Assembly (NCBI RefSeq): GCF_913774235.1
Contig: NZ_CAJYDW010000019.1
Coordinates: forward strand, 186,001 to 250,000
DNA: 64,000 nucleotides
Origin: an uncultured Pseudomonas sp.
GTDB lineage: Bacteria; Pseudomonadota; Gammaproteobacteria; Pseudomonadales; Pseudomonadaceae
Reading direction: 5' to 3'
In this document: piece by piece, positions 29,054 through 38,930 of the stretch
Position numbering within the stretch: position 1 is the stretch's first letter
How the letters are laid out: each line of letters begins with the position of its first letter
The notes under the pieces: model-generated
What the model saw: only the letters and a program-made list of their open reading frames with translations
Told to the model about the DNA's origin: nothing
Databases searched by the model: none
Made by a program: the position numbers and the translations under genes

Positions 29054-32000
29054 TCAGGTCCCTTCGATCAAATCGCGGATACGGATCGCCAGGGCGTCCA
29101 TGGCGAAGGGCTTGGTCATCACGTGCATGCCGGGCTCCAGGTGGCCGTTGCCGATCACGGCGTTTTCGGCGTAGCCGGTGATGAACAGTACCTTGAGTCC
29201 CGGGCGGTGCTGGCGGGCGGCGTCGGCCATCTGCCGGCCGTTCATCCCGCCGGGCAGGCCGACGTCGCTGACCAGCAGGTCGATGCGCACGTCGGACTCC
29301 AGCAGCCGTAGCCCGGAGCTGGCGTCGGCCGCTTCCAGGGCGGCGTAGCCCAGTTCTTCGAGGACCTCGGTGACCAGCATCCTTACCGTGGGCTCGTCGT
29401 CCACCACCAGTACCGTCTCGCCGTGGCCGACGCGGGGCAGCGCCGGTTGGCTGGCGGCTCGCTCGGCGCTGACGGCGGCCTCGCGGTGGCGCGGCAGGAA
29501 CAGGGTGACGCTGGTGCCCTGGTCGACCTGGGAATGGATGCGCGCCTGGCCACCGGACTGGCGGACGAAACCATAGATCATCGACAGGCCCAGGCCGGTG
29601 CCGACGCCGATGGGCTTGGTGGTGAAGAAGGGGTCGAAGGCCTTGGCGATCACCTCGGGCGGCATGCCGCAGCCGTTGTCGGTCACGGAGAGGGCGATGT
29701 ATTCGCCGGGCTCCAGGTCGCGCATGCGCCCCATGCGCGCATCCAGGGCACGGTTGGCGGTCTCGATGTAGATGCGACCGCCTTCGGGCATGGCGTCGCG
29801 GGCGTTGATGCAGAGATTGAGCAGGGCGTTTTCCAGCTGCGGTGGATCGACCAGGGTCGACCAGAGATCGCTGGCCGCCACCACCTCGATCTGGATCGCC
29901 GGGCCCACGGTGCGGCGGATCAGGTCTTCCATGCCGGCCACCAGGCGATTGATGTCGGTGGGCTTGGGGTCCAGCGTCTGCCGGCGGGAGAAGGCCAGCA
30001 GCCGGTGGGTGAGGGCGGCGGCGCGAATGGCGGCACCCTGGGCGGCGGTGGTATAGCGTTCGAGATCGTTCAGGCGGCCCTGGCCGATGCGCACGGTGAG
30101 CAGGTCGAGACTGCCGACGATGCCGGCGAGCAGGTTGTTGAAGTCGTGGGCCAGACCGCCGGTGAGCTGGCCGACCGCCTCCATCTTCTGCGATTGGCGC
30201 AGTTGCTCTTCCAGCAACGCCTGGGCCTCGGCGGCTTCCTTTTCGCGTGTGATGTCGCGCCCGGCGCCGGTGAGGTGGTCTTGATCGGGGTCCAGGGAGA
30301 GTGTCCAGGAGAGCCAGTGCCAGCTACCGCTGGCCGCCAGCACACGATTCTCCAGCCGCGCCGGCAGGCCGCTGCGACGCAGCTCGTCGAGGGCCGCCAG
30401 CACCTTCGGCAGGTCGTCGGGATGGATGAGTTCGGTGTAGGGCCGGCTGAGCAGTTCCGCTTCGGAATAACCCAGGTGCCGGGACCAGGACGGACTCACC
30501 CGCAACAGCTGCCCGGTGAAATCGGCCACCAGCAGCAGGTCTTCGCTGAGCGCCCAGAGCCGGTCGCGCTCGGCGGTGCGGGCCTGTACCTCCTGGCTGA
30601 GACTCAGGTTCTGCGCCTGGATCAGCGCCTGGGCGTCACGCTGGGTGGTGACGTCCTGGGCGAAGACGTAGAAGCCGTCCACGGCGCCTCGGGCATCGCG
30701 CCGTGGCCGGTAGTGGATGTCGGCGATGCGGCGGCGGCCATCCGGCCAGGGCCAGGGCAGGTCGAGGCGCGCCGGGGTGCCGTCCAGGGCGGCCTGGATG
30801 GCTTGCTGGCGGGCGGCGAACAGCGCGGGCGAGAAGACCTCGGGCATGCTGCGCCCGACGAGGTTATCGGGGGCCTCCTTGAACCACCTGGGCGCCTCGG
30901 CGTTGGCGAAGCGATAGATCAGCTGGCGATCGACGAAGGCGATCAGGCAGGGCAGGGTGTCGGCCACTAGGCGCAGGTTCATCTCACTGTCGTGCAGCGC
31001 GTGCTCCGCGGTGAGGCGCGCGGTGGCCGAGCGGGTGCGACTGGCGACTTCGCGGATGAACTGGAGTTCGTGGGGCGCCCACTGGCGCGGCGTGCGGGAG
31101 CTGACGTAGAGCAGGGCGACGAAGCGGTGGTGCTCGAACAGCGGAGTGTTGACGAAGGCGCGGGTGTCCAGGGTCTGCAGGGCGGCGAGGTTGTCGCGGG
31201 TACGGGGATCTTCCCGGACGTCTTCGATCACCACCGTCTCGCCGCGCTTGAAGTCCTCGATATAGCTGCCGTAGTCGCGGAAATTCAGGGTGCCCACCAG
31301 ACTCCGGGCGCCCGGGACGGTCCAGTCGCGCGCCACGGTGATGGTTTCGGCGTCGGCGTCCACCAGGCCATAGCCGACCAGGTGGGCGCCGAGGGTGGTG
31401 CCCAGGGTGGCGCAGGCCACCTCGGTGACGGCCGCGATGTCGTCGAGGTGACTGAAGCGCTCGCCGAGTTCCAGCAGCGCCAGGCGATAGCGCTCTTCGT
31501 GGCGCTTGGCCTGGGCAGCCAGCTCCCGTTCGGTGACCTCCAGGAACAGCACCAGGAAGCTATCCGGGCCGGCCTTGTGCGCATGGCCTTCGTACCAGCG
31601 CCCGTCGTGGTGGAATTGCCGCACGTAGCTGAACGACTGGCCGGTATCGACCACCCGGGTGAAATCCTCCACCCAGCTGTCTTCCAGCCCGGGAAAGAGT
31701 TCACGAGCGCTACGGCCGACGGTTTGCTCCGCGCTCAGCCCGAAGTGGTTCGACCAGGCGCGGTTGACCTGGTCGTAGCGCCAATCCCGTCCCCGTCCCT
31801 GTTCATCGCGCAGGATGGTGCCGAGGATGAAACCTTCCTCCAGTTGTTCGAACAGGTCGCGCCAGTAGCGCTCGCTTTCCAGCAGGCGCCGCTGGACGTC
31901 GCCGAGGCTGAGTTCGCTGGCGCGCAGGGCTTCGCCGGCCAGGTGCTGGGCGGTGCGATCGCGCAGGATCTTGACGAAGCCGGTATGGCGACCGGCGTCG

Positions 32001-32395
32001 TCGTGCAGCGGGTGCATCTCGCCGCTGGCCCAGAAGCGTGCCCCGTCGCGGCGCAGGTGCCAGCGCTCGTCCTCGGCCCGACCGTCGCGTAGCGCCAGCC
32101 GCATTTCCAGGCCGGCGCGGTCGTTGCTATTGTCTTCCGGGGTGAAGAAGCGCTCGGCCGGGCTGCCACGCATCTCCTCGGCGGTCCAGCCCAGCAGGCG
32201 TTCGGCACCACTGTTCCAATCGGTGATGATGCCCTTGGGGTCGAGCACGATCATGGCGAAGTCGATGGCGCCATCGAAGATCGCCAGGCGCCGCTGGGTA
32301 TCCTGCGGCTGCAGGGCGCAGCGGGCGTCGAGGGCGACGCGGAGGCGGTGCACTTCCGCCTGGAGGTCAGCGTAGGAGGGAGTCTGTTCAGCCAT
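29054..32395 (-). CDS. PAS/GAF hybrid sensor histidine kinase with C-terminal receiver
   Basis: This 1113-residue cytosolic kinase has PAS domains at about 30-150 and 170-285, a GAF domain at about 300-450, and PAS domains at about 460-580 and 610-725. The HisKA domain has His750 ([14 protein letters not shown]), of the subgroup with HDFNN. The HATPase carries [14 protein letters not shown] and [12 protein letters not shown], and a receiver with Asp1044 ([13 protein letters not shown]) ends the protein. There is no membrane segment. It is divergent from a stand-alone receiver gene 238 bases away, a likely phosphorelay partner. The sensed signal is unknown; the GAF/PAS array suggests a small molecule, redox or light. 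Confidence 0.93.
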   Translation of the reverse strand: MAEQTPSYADLQAEVHRLRVALDARCALQPQDTQRRLAIFDGAIDFAMIVLDPKGIITDWNSGAERLLGWTAEEMRGSPAERFFTPEDNSNDRAGLEMRLALRDGRAEDERWHLRRDGARFWASGEMHPLHDDAGRHTGFVKILRDRTAQHLAGEALRASELSLGDVQRRLLESERYWRDLFEQLEEGFILGTILRDEQGRGRDWRYDQVNRAWSNHFGLSAEQTVGRSARELFPGLEDSWVEDFTRVVDTGQSFSYVRQFHHDGRWYEGHAHKAGPDSFLVLFLEVTERELAAQAKRHEERYRLALLELGERFSHLDDIAAVTEVACATLGTTLGAHLVGYGLVDADAETITVARDWTVPGARSLVGTLNFRDYGSYIEDFKRGETVVIEDVREDPRTRDNLAALQTLDTRAFVNTPLFEHHRFVALLYVSSRTPRQWAPHELQFIREVASRTRSATARLTAEHALHDSEMNLRLVADTLPCLIAFVDRQLIYRFANAEAPRWFKEAPDNLVGRSMPEVFSPALFAARQQAIQAALDGTPARLDLPWPWPDGRRRIADIHYRPRRDARGAVDGFYVFAQDVTTQRDAQALIQAQNLSLSQEVQARTAERDRLWALSEDLLLVADFTGQLLRVSPSWSRHLGYSEAELLSRPYTELIHPDDLPKVLAALDELRRSGLPARLENRVLAASGSWHWLSWTLSLDPDQDHLTGAGRDITREKEAAEAQALLEEQLRQSQKMEAVGQLTGGLAHDFNNLLAGIVGSLDLLTVRIGQGRLNDLERYTTAAQGAAIRAAALTHRLLAFSRRQTLDPKPTDINRLVAGMEDLIRRTVGPAIQIEVVAASDLWSTLVDPPQLENALLNLCINARDAMPEGGRIYIETANRALDARMGRMRDLEPGEYIALSVTDNGCGMPPEVIAKAFDPFFTTKPIGVGTGLGLSMIYGFVRQSGGQARIHSQVDQGTSVTLFLPRHREAAVSAERAASQPALPRVGHGETVLVVDDEPTVRMLVTEVLEELGYAALEAADASSGLRLLESDVRIDLLVSDVGLPGGMNGRQMADAARQHRPGLKVLFITGYAENAVIGNGHLEPGMHVMTKPFAMDALAIRIRDLIEGT

Positions 32396-32604
32396 GGGGT
32401 CGTCGGGGCGGAGGGTAGCCGGTACCTGAGAGTGTGAAGCCTGGAAATCCTAGATAAGAGAGTCCGGCGAGACGCAGGGATTCCGGCAAATTTTTCCGAG
32501 CGGTCGGGAATTAAGTCGTCGCTGGCGCATCAGACAGGTGCGGAGGGGTAGCGACCAGCCGTTCATCCGCATCCTGTGATCCAAGTCAGGTAAAGTCGGT
32601 CCAT

Positions 32605-32620
32605 ATTAGTCGTACTAATG
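32605..32620 (+). promoter_or_regulatory. ATTAGTC palindromic motif upstream of the first receiver gene
   Basis: ATTAGT and ACTAAT flank a 3-base centre, 14 bases before the ATG. A similar motif (ATTAGTCATACCATAA) is found upstream of the second receiver gene on the other strand. Confidence 0.35.
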
Positions 32621-32633
32621 AAGTAGCGTTGCC

Positions 32634-33017
32634 ATGACCGATGCAATAACACCCGCTGCCGTTACCACCGTGCTGGTCGTCGAGGACGATCCGGTGCTGC
32701 GTTCCCTGGCGACGGAGGTGTTCGAGATGGAAGGCTACGCCGTGCAGTCCTTCGCCACCGCCGATGCGGCCTGGGCCTGGCTGGACGACGATCCCACGCC
32801 ACCGAACCTGCTCTTCACCGATGTGCGCATGCCGGGGCGCCTCGATGGCCTGGCCCTGGCCAGGCAGGTACGCCAGCGCTTTACCGAGCTGCCCATCCTG
32901 GTCTCTTCCGGCTATACCGGCCAGCAGTACGCCGAGCGCGAAGAGCGCGCACTGTTCCTCGCCAAGCCCTGGACCATCGACCAGTTGCTGGACGCCTGCC
33001 ACCAGCTCGGCATCTAG
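32634..33017 (+). CDS. Stand-alone response regulator (receiver domain only)
   Basis: This 127-residue protein is a single CheY-like receiver. It has the acidic pair in VVEDDPVLR (residues about 16-25), phospho-acceptor Asp63 in LLFTDVRMPG, the Ser/Thr switch in ILVSSGYTG, and the Lys in LFLAKPW. There is no output domain, so it probably works by protein contact or as a shuttle in a phosphorelay. It is divergent from the hybrid kinase gene and convergent with a second receiver gene one base away. Confidence 0.92.
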   Translation: MTDAITPAAVTTVLVVEDDPVLRSLATEVFEMEGYAVQSFATADAAWAWLDDDPTPPNLLFTDVRMPGRLDGLALARQVRQRFTELPILVSSGYTGQQYAEREERALFLAKPWTIDQLLDACHQLGI

Positions 33018-33018
33018 C

Positions 33019-33411
33019 CTAGTCTTGTGCCTGGCGCGTCTGGGCCAGGCGGACTGCCGCATCCACCTCGTCGAGCCGCCAGGGCTTCTGCAGGAAGACC
33101 ACCCGCGGCGGCAGCCTGGTGGTGATCTCGTAGCCGTAGCCCGAGGTGATCAGCATGGGCAGGTCCGGCCAGCGCTGACTCAGCAGCTGCACCAGTTCAC
33201 CCCCGCTCAGCTGGCCGGGCATGAGGTGGTCGGTGACCAGCAGGGCCGGCGGCGCCGGCCGCTGCAGCAGCTGCACCAGGGCTTCGTCGGCCGTGTCGAA
33301 CCTCAGGCAGGTCCAGCCCAGGCTGGCTTCGAGGTGATTGCCCAGCAGTTCGCCGAGCAGCGCGTTGTCTTCGATGACGACGGCATAGGGAAGGGCGCTG
33401 ACTGGATTCAT
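33019..33411 (-). CDS. Stand-alone response regulator (receiver domain only), second copy
   Basis: This 130-residue single receiver has the acidic pair at Glu14-Asp15 (VVIEDNALL), phospho-acceptor Asp61 (LLVTDHLMPGQ), Ser/Thr in MLITSGYGY and Lys in FLQKPWRLDE. It is related to the receiver at 32634-33017 (similar SGY and KPW ends) but is not a close duplicate. The two genes are tail to tail with one base between stops. A partner kinase is probably one of the two large kinases nearby. Confidence 0.9.
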   Translation of the reverse strand: MNPVSALPYAVVIEDNALLGELLGNHLEASLGWTCLRFDTADEALVQLLQRPAPPALLVTDHLMPGQLSGGELVQLLSQRWPDLPMLITSGYGYEITTRLPPRVVFLQKPWRLDEVDAAVRLAQTRQAQD

Positions 33412-33460
33412 CGAGCGTTCCGGAATTCACGCGAGGGCGACTTCCGGAAGCTTAGCAGTT

Positions 33461-33476
33461 TTATGGTATGACTAAT
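33461..33476 (-). promoter_or_regulatory. ATTAGTC motif upstream of the second receiver gene
   Basis: Read on the minus strand this is ATTAGTCATACCATAA, 49 bases before the ATG at 33411. It matches the motif at 32605 at 12 of 16 positions. Confidence 0.3.
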
Positions 33477-34484
33477 TTATATATCCAGGACGATCTTGCC
33501 GAAGTGGCTGCCGTCCTTCTGGAAGGCGAAGGCCTGGGCGATTTCCGCCAAGGGGTAGTGGCGGTCGATCACCGGCTTGATCCCGGTACTCTCCAGGGCG
33601 CGGATCATCTCCTGCTGATGGCGGCGACTGCCGACGATCAGGCCCTGCAGGCGCTGGTGGCGGCGCATCAGGTTGGCGGTGGGGACCTGGCCCTCGACGC
33701 CGGTGAGCACCCCGATCAGCGCCAGGTGGCCGTGGATACGGGCGGCCTGGATCGACTGCGCCAGAGTCGCCGGCCCGCCGACTTCCACCACGATGTCCAC
33801 CCCGCGACCGCCGGTGATGGTCCGCACCTTGGCTCCCCATTCCGGCTCGTCGCGGTAATTGATCAGGTGATCGGCGCCCAGGGCATAGGCGCGCTGCAGC
33901 TTCTCGTCCGAGGAGGAGGTGGCGATCACCGTGGCGCCCATGGCCTTGGCCAGTTGCAGGGCGAAGATGGACACGCCACCGGTGCCCATCACCAGCACGC
34001 TGTCGCCGGCCTTGAGGCCACCGTTCACCACCAGGGCACGCCAGGCGGTGAGGCCGGCGGTGGTCAGGGTCGCCGCCTCGGCATGACTGTAGCCCCGGGG
34101 TGCGCGGGTGAAGGCCGTGGCCGGGCGCACCACCACCTCGCAGGCGAAGCCGTCGACGCCATCGCCCGGCGTGGTGGAAAAGTCGTCGAGGGGCGGTTCG
34201 CCGTCGAGCCAGGTGGGGAAGAAGGTGGAGACCACGGAATCGCCTACGGCGAACTCACTGACGCCCGATCCTACGGCCTCGACCACCCCGGCGCCATCGG
34301 ACATGGGGATACGACCGTCGGCGGCGGGCATCTTGCCGAGCACGACGCCGAGGTCATGGAAGTTCAGCGAACTGGCCTTGATGCGGACGCGGATCTCGCC
34401 GGCACCGGGCTGGCCGGGATCGGGCAGCTCGCAGCTTTCCAACTGATCGAGTCCACCGGGTTTGCGTAGGCGTATGGCATGCAT
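33477..34484 (-). CDS. Zinc-free NAD(P)-dependent alcohol dehydrogenase / quinone oxidoreductase family
   Basis: This 335-residue medium-chain reductase has the N-terminal GroES-like domain with SLNFHDLGVVLG, the PMSDGAGVVEAVG segment and the NADP site VLVMGTGGVSIFALQLAKAMGA followed by VIATSSSDEK. The Cys ligands of zinc dehydrogenases are absent, which points to the quinone-oxidoreductase branch. It would reduce an enone, quinone or aldehyde in the cytosol. It stands alone, with 75 bases to the acetyltransferase gene upstream. Confidence 0.88.
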   Translation of the reverse strand: MHAIRLRKPGGLDQLESCELPDPGQPGAGEIRVRIKASSLNFHDLGVVLGKMPAADGRIPMSDGAGVVEAVGSGVSEFAVGDSVVSTFFPTWLDGEPPLDDFSTTPGDGVDGFACEVVVRPATAFTRAPRGYSHAEAATLTTAGLTAWRALVVNGGLKAGDSVLVMGTGGVSIFALQLAKAMGATVIATSSSDEKLQRAYALGADHLINYRDEPEWGAKVRTITGGRGVDIVVEVGGPATLAQSIQAARIHGHLALIGVLTGVEGQVPTANLMRRHQRLQGLIVGSRRHQQEMIRALESTGIKPVIDRHYPLAEIAQAFAFQKDGSHFGKIVLDI

Positions 34485-34559
34485 GTCAGGTCTCCTCAGG
34501 GGGGGCAGGCCGCGGTTGGCCGGCCGATCCAGAAGGGACCCCAGGCGCCGCGCGGGAAT

Positions 34560-35114
34560 TCAATCCAGCAGACGAGTCAGCCAGAGTTCGCGGGTCAACT
34601 GGTAGCTGTCCAGCTCCTCCTCACCGCCACGCAAGGGGAACAGGGCGCGGACCCGTCCCTGGCGGATGAAGCCGTTCTTGAGCAGGACTCGACCCGAGGC
34701 GGGATTCTCCGGCAGGTGGCGACCGTTGATGGCCCTCAGCGCCCAATGGTCGAAGCCGAAGGCGACCAGGGTGGCGCAGGCTTCGGTCGCCAGGCCGTGG
34801 CCCCAATAGGGCACGCCGATCCAGTAGCCGACATTGGCTATACCCTCACCCTCGCGGCGCAGCGAGATGACGCCGCGCAGTTCGTCGAGAGAGCGATCGA
34901 CAATGGCGAAGTGGACCTGGCTGTCGGCGGTCCAGGCCGGGGCATGGGTGGCCAGCCAGCCGTAAGCGGCCGCTGGGGTATAGGGATGGGGCACGGTGCC
35001 GGTGGTGGCGGCGATCCGCAGGTCGCCGGCCAGGGCCACCAGGGCGGGGACGTCCCGCTCGCGGCAGGGGCGTAGCGCCAGACGTTCGGTCAGCAGGCTC
35101 GGTTGCGGCAGCAT
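34560..35114 (-). CDS. GNAT acetyltransferase, RimJ/RimL type
   Basis: I choose the ATG at 35114, with GGAGG seven bases upstream, giving 184 residues. It begins LTERLALRPCRERDVPAL, the usual RimJ/RimL opening, and carries IANVGYWIGVPYWGHGLATEA with the acetyl-CoA pyrophosphate loop, then VLLKNGFIRQG. Such enzymes acetylate protein N-termini, amino acids or drugs; the substrate cannot be told. It lies 56 bases downstream of the exbB-like gene on the same strand and may be read from the same transcript. Confidence 0.87.
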   Translation of the reverse strand: MLPQPSLLTERLALRPCRERDVPALVALAGDLRIAATTGTVPHPYTPAAAYGWLATHAPAWTADSQVHFAIVDRSLDELRGVISLRREGEGIANVGYWIGVPYWGHGLATEACATLVAFGFDHWALRAINGRHLPENPASGRVLLKNGFIRQGRVRALFPLRGGEEELDSYQLTRELWLTRLLD

Positions 35115-35170
35115 GGAGGTCCTCCGGCAGAGGCAGGGGAGTCCTCGCGGCGCGCCGCGAGGTCCTCGAT

Positions 35171-35821
35171 TCACGCCTGGCGCAGCCGCGCGGGCGACGG
35201 CTCTTCAGTCCGCTCGGCCTGGGTGAGCGAGCCGGTGACGCCACGCGCCCGGATCAGCACGATCTTGAGCTGTTCGTTGATGCGCTCCTGGCGGTCCTGG
35301 AAGAAATTATGGAAGACCACGCAGATCAGGGCCACGGCGATGCCCAGGCCGGTGGCGAACAGGGCCGTGCCGATGCCACCGGAGATCTGCCCCGGATCGG
35401 ACACCCCGGCTGAAGCCAGTGCCTTGAAGGTGTCGATGATGCCGAGGATGGTACCGAGCAGGCCCAGCAGCGGGGCGGCGGTGGTGATGGTCTCGATGAT
35501 CCACAGGCTGCGCGCCAGCGGTGCCCGGGTGGCCAGGTACTGGGTATCGACCAGATCCTCCAGCGCCTGGTGATCGAGCCGGTCGCGCTGGGCCAGGATC
35601 GGCTCGACCATGGTGACCGCCAGCCCAGGTCGCTCGGCCAGGGCGGCCGGTAGCCGACCGCTCTGCTGTACCTCGCGCTGGAGCAGCGCCGTCGCCAGGC
35701 GTCCGGCCTGGCGACGGGTGTAGGCGAAGAACAGGCCCCGTTCGATGGCGATGAACAGCGCCAGGGCGATGCAGCCATAGAGGATGTAGAAGGTGGCGTC
35801 GTGCAGGAGTTGGGTATTCAT
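35171..35821 (-). CDS. ExbB/TolQ/MotA-type proton channel protein
   Basis: This 216-residue inner-membrane protein has three hydrophobic segments: one near the N-terminus (ILYGCIALALFIAIERGLFF) and two after a cytosolic domain, with PLLGLLGTILGIIDTFKAL and GIGTALFATGLGIAVALICVVF. These match ExbB. With ExbD and TonB it uses proton flow to drive outer-membrane uptake. It is the last gene of the exbD-tonB-receptor-exbB unit, 14 bases after the receptor, an unusual place because exbB commonly precedes exbD. Confidence 0.9.
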   Translation of the reverse strand: MNTQLLHDATFYILYGCIALALFIAIERGLFFAYTRRQAGRLATALLQREVQQSGRLPAALAERPGLAVTMVEPILAQRDRLDHQALEDLVDTQYLATRAPLARSLWIIETITTAAPLLGLLGTILGIIDTFKALASAGVSDPGQISGGIGTALFATGLGIAVALICVVFHNFFQDRQERINEQLKIVLIRARGVTGSLTQAERTEEPSPARLRQA

Positions 35822-35835
35822 GGGGTGCTCCGGGC

Positions 35836-38124
35836 TCAGAAATGGCCTTCCAGGGACAGGGTCACGGTACGTTCCACGGCGACGTTGTAGATCGGGCTGC
35901 TACCGGCATAGCGCTGGTAGGTGACCGCGTTGGTCTGCACGCTGTCCACGCCGTCCAGGTACTTCTTGTCGAACAGGTTGTCGACGTTCAGGCGCAGGGT
36001 GGCTTCCTTGAGGAAGCGCTTGTCGGTGGGCAGGTAGATGCCGGCGCCCAGGTTGAATACCGTGCCACCCGGCACGCTTTCGTCATTGGTCAGGTCGCCG
36101 TAGAGCTTGCTGCTGTACTTGCCGCCGAAGGTGCCGTAGTAGCGGCCGTTGTCCCAGCCGAGGTTGGCGGCCAGCATGTTGCGCGGCACGTTGGCGAATT
36201 GCTTGCCCTTGGTCGGCAGCTCGATGCGCTGGCCGTTGTAGTAGACCGGCAGGTTGTCCTGCTGGATGGAGCGGGTGTAGGTGTAGGAGGTGTAGTAGTT
36301 GAAATGGTGGGGCAGGAGGCCGCTCCAGGCCAGCTCCAGGCCGCTGTTGTCGACGTCGCCGCCGTTGAAGTCGACGCTGTCGCCGTTGATGTCCTTGGAC
36401 GACACCTGGCGATCCTTGAACTTGAGGAAGAACAGGCTGGCCGAGAAGGCCATGGTCTCGCGCTGCTGACGCCAGCCCAATTCCTGGTTCCAGCTGGTTT
36501 CCGGGCGCAGGTTGAGGGCGTCGGGGCTGGTGTCGTACAGCACGTAGTTGGCCGGCACGCGCATGTTGCGATTGATGTTGTAGAACAGCTGGTTCTGCGC
36601 ATCGAGCTGGTAGCTCAGGCCGGCGCTGGGCAGGAAGGCGTCATAGGTACGCGAGCGCTGGTAGGGCTGGGTGCTCAGGTCACCGTGGTTGTCGGCCTTG
36701 CGTTCCACCTGCTGGTAGGCGGTGCCGATGTTCAGCGTCCAGTCCGGGGCCAGGGTCCAGGTGTCCTGCACCCAGAGCTTCTGCGCCGGGGTCTCGGTGT
36801 AGCGATTGCGCCCCTGGACCCGGTTGCCCTTGGCATCCACCACGCTGCGGGCGTCCGGCCAGAAGTCGCCGTCGGCCTTGCCTGCCGCGTTGATCGGGAT
36901 GAAGGGCTGGGTCTGGGATTGGCGCGCGATTTCGAACCAGTAGCCGAATTGCAGGCTGTGGGCGTCGTTGACGTCCCAGTTCAGTTTGGTGGTCATGCCC
37001 GGGCGCCAGGTCTGGGTGCGCGAGGGGCGATAGTAGACGCCGGAGTTGGGCGTGCCGTCGGCGGCGTAGCCCGCGGCGGTGTTGAGGTTGCTCAGGTCGT
37101 AGACGCCGTTGCGGCCGGAGGTGCGATTCAGGGCGCTGGTGGAGTAGCTGCTGCCGCTGCCATCGCCCCAATAGAAATAGGGGTTGAGGGTCAACGCCAG
37201 GTTGTCCTGCAGCTGCAGATGGCCGTTGAAGACGGCGCTGAAGTTCTCGAAGGGATTCTTGCCCAGCTCGTAGTAGCTGGCGATCTTGCCGTTGCTGCCG
37301 CGCACCGGCGTGCCTGGCGCCGGGGTGTAGCTGCGGCCGTATTGCTCGAACTGGGCCTTGGTCAGCTTGGTGTAGCCGTCGTTGTCCTGGCGGTAGTACT
37401 TGAGGATCAGGTTGCCGGTGTTGCCGTTGCCCTGGTCGAAGAAGCTGTTGAATTCCACCCGGTCGCCGCGCACCGCGCCCTTGCCCCGCCACAGCTCGCC
37501 CTCGGTATGGGAGGCTGACAGCCAGTTGCTGAAGCCATTGACCTCGCCGGTGTTGAGCCGGGCGAAGGTCCTGGTCAGGCCATTGTTGCCGACCGCCTGC
37601 TGGACGAAGACATCGCTGTCCTTGGTCGGCCGCAGGGTGGTGAGGCCGATGTTGCCGCCACTGGAGCCGATGTGCGGGCCGTCCAGTTCCGAGGCGCCCT
37701 GGGTGACGAAGATCTGGTCCAGGTTCTCCGGATCGCCCAGCAGGTTGGCGTAGAGGCTGTAGCTGCCCGAATCGTTGAGCGGCATGCCGTCGACGGACAT
37801 GCCGACCTGGTTGGCGGCGAGGCCGCGCATGGTGAAGTTGAAGCCGGAGATGCCGGTGGCGTCGTTGCTGGTGATGTGTAGGCCGGGGGTGTATTGGAGG
37901 CGGTCGATGGCGTTGGCCGTGGCGGTCTGCTTGTCCATCGCCTCGCGGGTGATGGTGGAGCGTGACTTGGTGCTCTGCTCCGGGGGCAGGTAGCCGCCGC
38001 CCAGGGTGGTGTTGCCCTGGACACCGATGGTGCCCACGTCGCGTTCGGCGGTGTTATCGGCCCAGACCACGCCGGGGCCCAGACTGGCCGCCATGATGGC
38101 GAGATAGAGTTTACTGCGGTTCAT
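35836..38124 (-). CDS. TonB-dependent outer-membrane receptor
   Basis: This 762-residue receptor has a signal peptide ending VVWA near residue 22 and a plug domain (about 55-170) with the run RLQYTPGLHI, FTMRGLAANQVGMSVDGMP and IFVTQGASELDGP. The beta barrel ends with NLFDKKYLD and the C-terminal aromatic LEGHF. It is not an obvious siderophore receptor: there is no N-terminal signalling domain and no siderophore genes are near. Its ligand is unknown. Because it travels with its own exbB, exbD and tonB, it is probably served by a dedicated energy module. Confidence 0.93.
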   Translation of the reverse strand: MNRSKLYLAIMAASLGPGVVWADNTAERDVGTIGVQGNTTLGGGYLPPEQSTKSRSTITREAMDKQTATANAIDRLQYTPGLHITSNDATGISGFNFTMRGLAANQVGMSVDGMPLNDSGSYSLYANLLGDPENLDQIFVTQGASELDGPHIGSSGGNIGLTTLRPTKDSDVFVQQAVGNNGLTRTFARLNTGEVNGFSNWLSASHTEGELWRGKGAVRGDRVEFNSFFDQGNGNTGNLILKYYRQDNDGYTKLTKAQFEQYGRSYTPAPGTPVRGSNGKIASYYELGKNPFENFSAVFNGHLQLQDNLALTLNPYFYWGDGSGSSYSTSALNRTSGRNGVYDLSNLNTAAGYAADGTPNSGVYYRPSRTQTWRPGMTTKLNWDVNDAHSLQFGYWFEIARQSQTQPFIPINAAGKADGDFWPDARSVVDAKGNRVQGRNRYTETPAQKLWVQDTWTLAPDWTLNIGTAYQQVERKADNHGDLSTQPYQRSRTYDAFLPSAGLSYQLDAQNQLFYNINRNMRVPANYVLYDTSPDALNLRPETSWNQELGWRQQRETMAFSASLFFLKFKDRQVSSKDINGDSVDFNGGDVDNSGLELAWSGLLPHHFNYYTSYTYTRSIQQDNLPVYYNGQRIELPTKGKQFANVPRNMLAANLGWDNGRYYGTFGGKYSSKLYGDLTNDESVPGGTVFNLGAGIYLPTDKRFLKEATLRLNVDNLFDKKYLDGVDSVQTNAVTYQRYAGSSPIYNVAVERTVTLSLEGHF

Positions 38125-38148
38125 CTCGAATCCTCGAAAGGCTGGTAG

Positions 38149-38928
38149 TTAACGGGGCGAATAGTCGAAGGTGGCGGTGATGCGCAGCTGGCTACGTCCG
38201 GCGAAGGCTTCCGCCGGGAAGGGCTTGACCTGCTCGATGCGTCCCAGGCTGGTGAGGGCGGCGCGATTGAGCAGCATGCTGCTGGCGCGCTCTTCCAGGC
38301 CGCGGTCGAGGACCTTGCCGTTGCGGTCGACGAGCAGCCAGACCACCACCTTGCCGCTGGGGCGCTCCAGGGACGCCTGGCGGCCGCTGGGGTATTGCTT
38401 GTAGCGCTCCAGGTCATCGCGCACGCCGTGCAGATAGCCGCCTTCCAGGGCGCCGGTATCCACCGCCGGTCGTGGCGGTGGCGCCGGTGGGGCAGGCGGT
38501 GCCGGCCGGGGGGCGGTCTCCACCACTCTGGTTGGGGCCGGAGCGGGGGCTTCGGTCGGGTGCGGCTTGGCCACGGGTTTGGGGTGAGGCTCGACCCGCG
38601 GTTTCGGTTTCGGCTGGGGTTTGGGCTCGATGTGCGGCTTGGGCGACGGAGGCGGCGGGGCGACCGGTTCTTCGGTGACCACCGGCGGCACCTCTGGCTC
38701 GGGCTCGGGCTGCACGGTCGGCGGCGGGGGCGGCGGCGTTTCCACCACCGGCACCGGCGGTGCCACGGGGTCGGCTTCCGGCTCGGCGAGGGCCAGTTGC
38801 ACCGGGGTGGCGTCGTAGTGGGGCTCGATCTTCAGCGGTACCCGCTGCAGGGTCCAGGCGATGAGCACGGCCGCCAGCAGCGCCGGCAACCAGCCGAGGA
38901 AGTGACGGGAGCGGTAGAGGGCGTACAT
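38149..38928 (-). CDS. TonB energy-transducing protein
   Basis: This 259-residue protein has one N-terminal membrane helix (about 10-28), a long Pro-, Glu- and Lys-rich periplasmic spacer (about 45-160, with PKPHIEPKPQPKPKP) and a C-terminal TonB domain (about 170-259, with YPSGRQASLERPSGKVVVWLL and a final beta strand). It bridges the inner-membrane ExbB/ExbD motor and the receptor's TonB box. The gene sits 2 bases after exbD and 24 bases before the receptor. Confidence 0.92.
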   Translation of the reverse strand: MYALYRSRHFLGWLPALLAAVLIAWTLQRVPLKIEPHYDATPVQLALAEPEADPVAPPVPVVETPPPPPPTVQPEPEPEVPPVVTEEPVAPPPPSPKPHIEPKPQPKPKPRVEPHPKPVAKPHPTEAPAPAPTRVVETAPRPAPPAPPAPPPRPAVDTGALEGGYLHGVRDDLERYKQYPSGRQASLERPSGKVVVWLLVDRNGKVLDRGLEERASSMLLNRAALTSLGRIEQVKPFPAEAFAGRSQLRITATFDYSPR

Positions 38929-38930
38929 GG

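Noticed and set aside
35842-37518. Long plus-strand frame opposite the TonB-dependent receptor
   Set aside because: It is Val/Ala/Gly-rich without domain signals and mirrors receptor codons; the receptor is certain.
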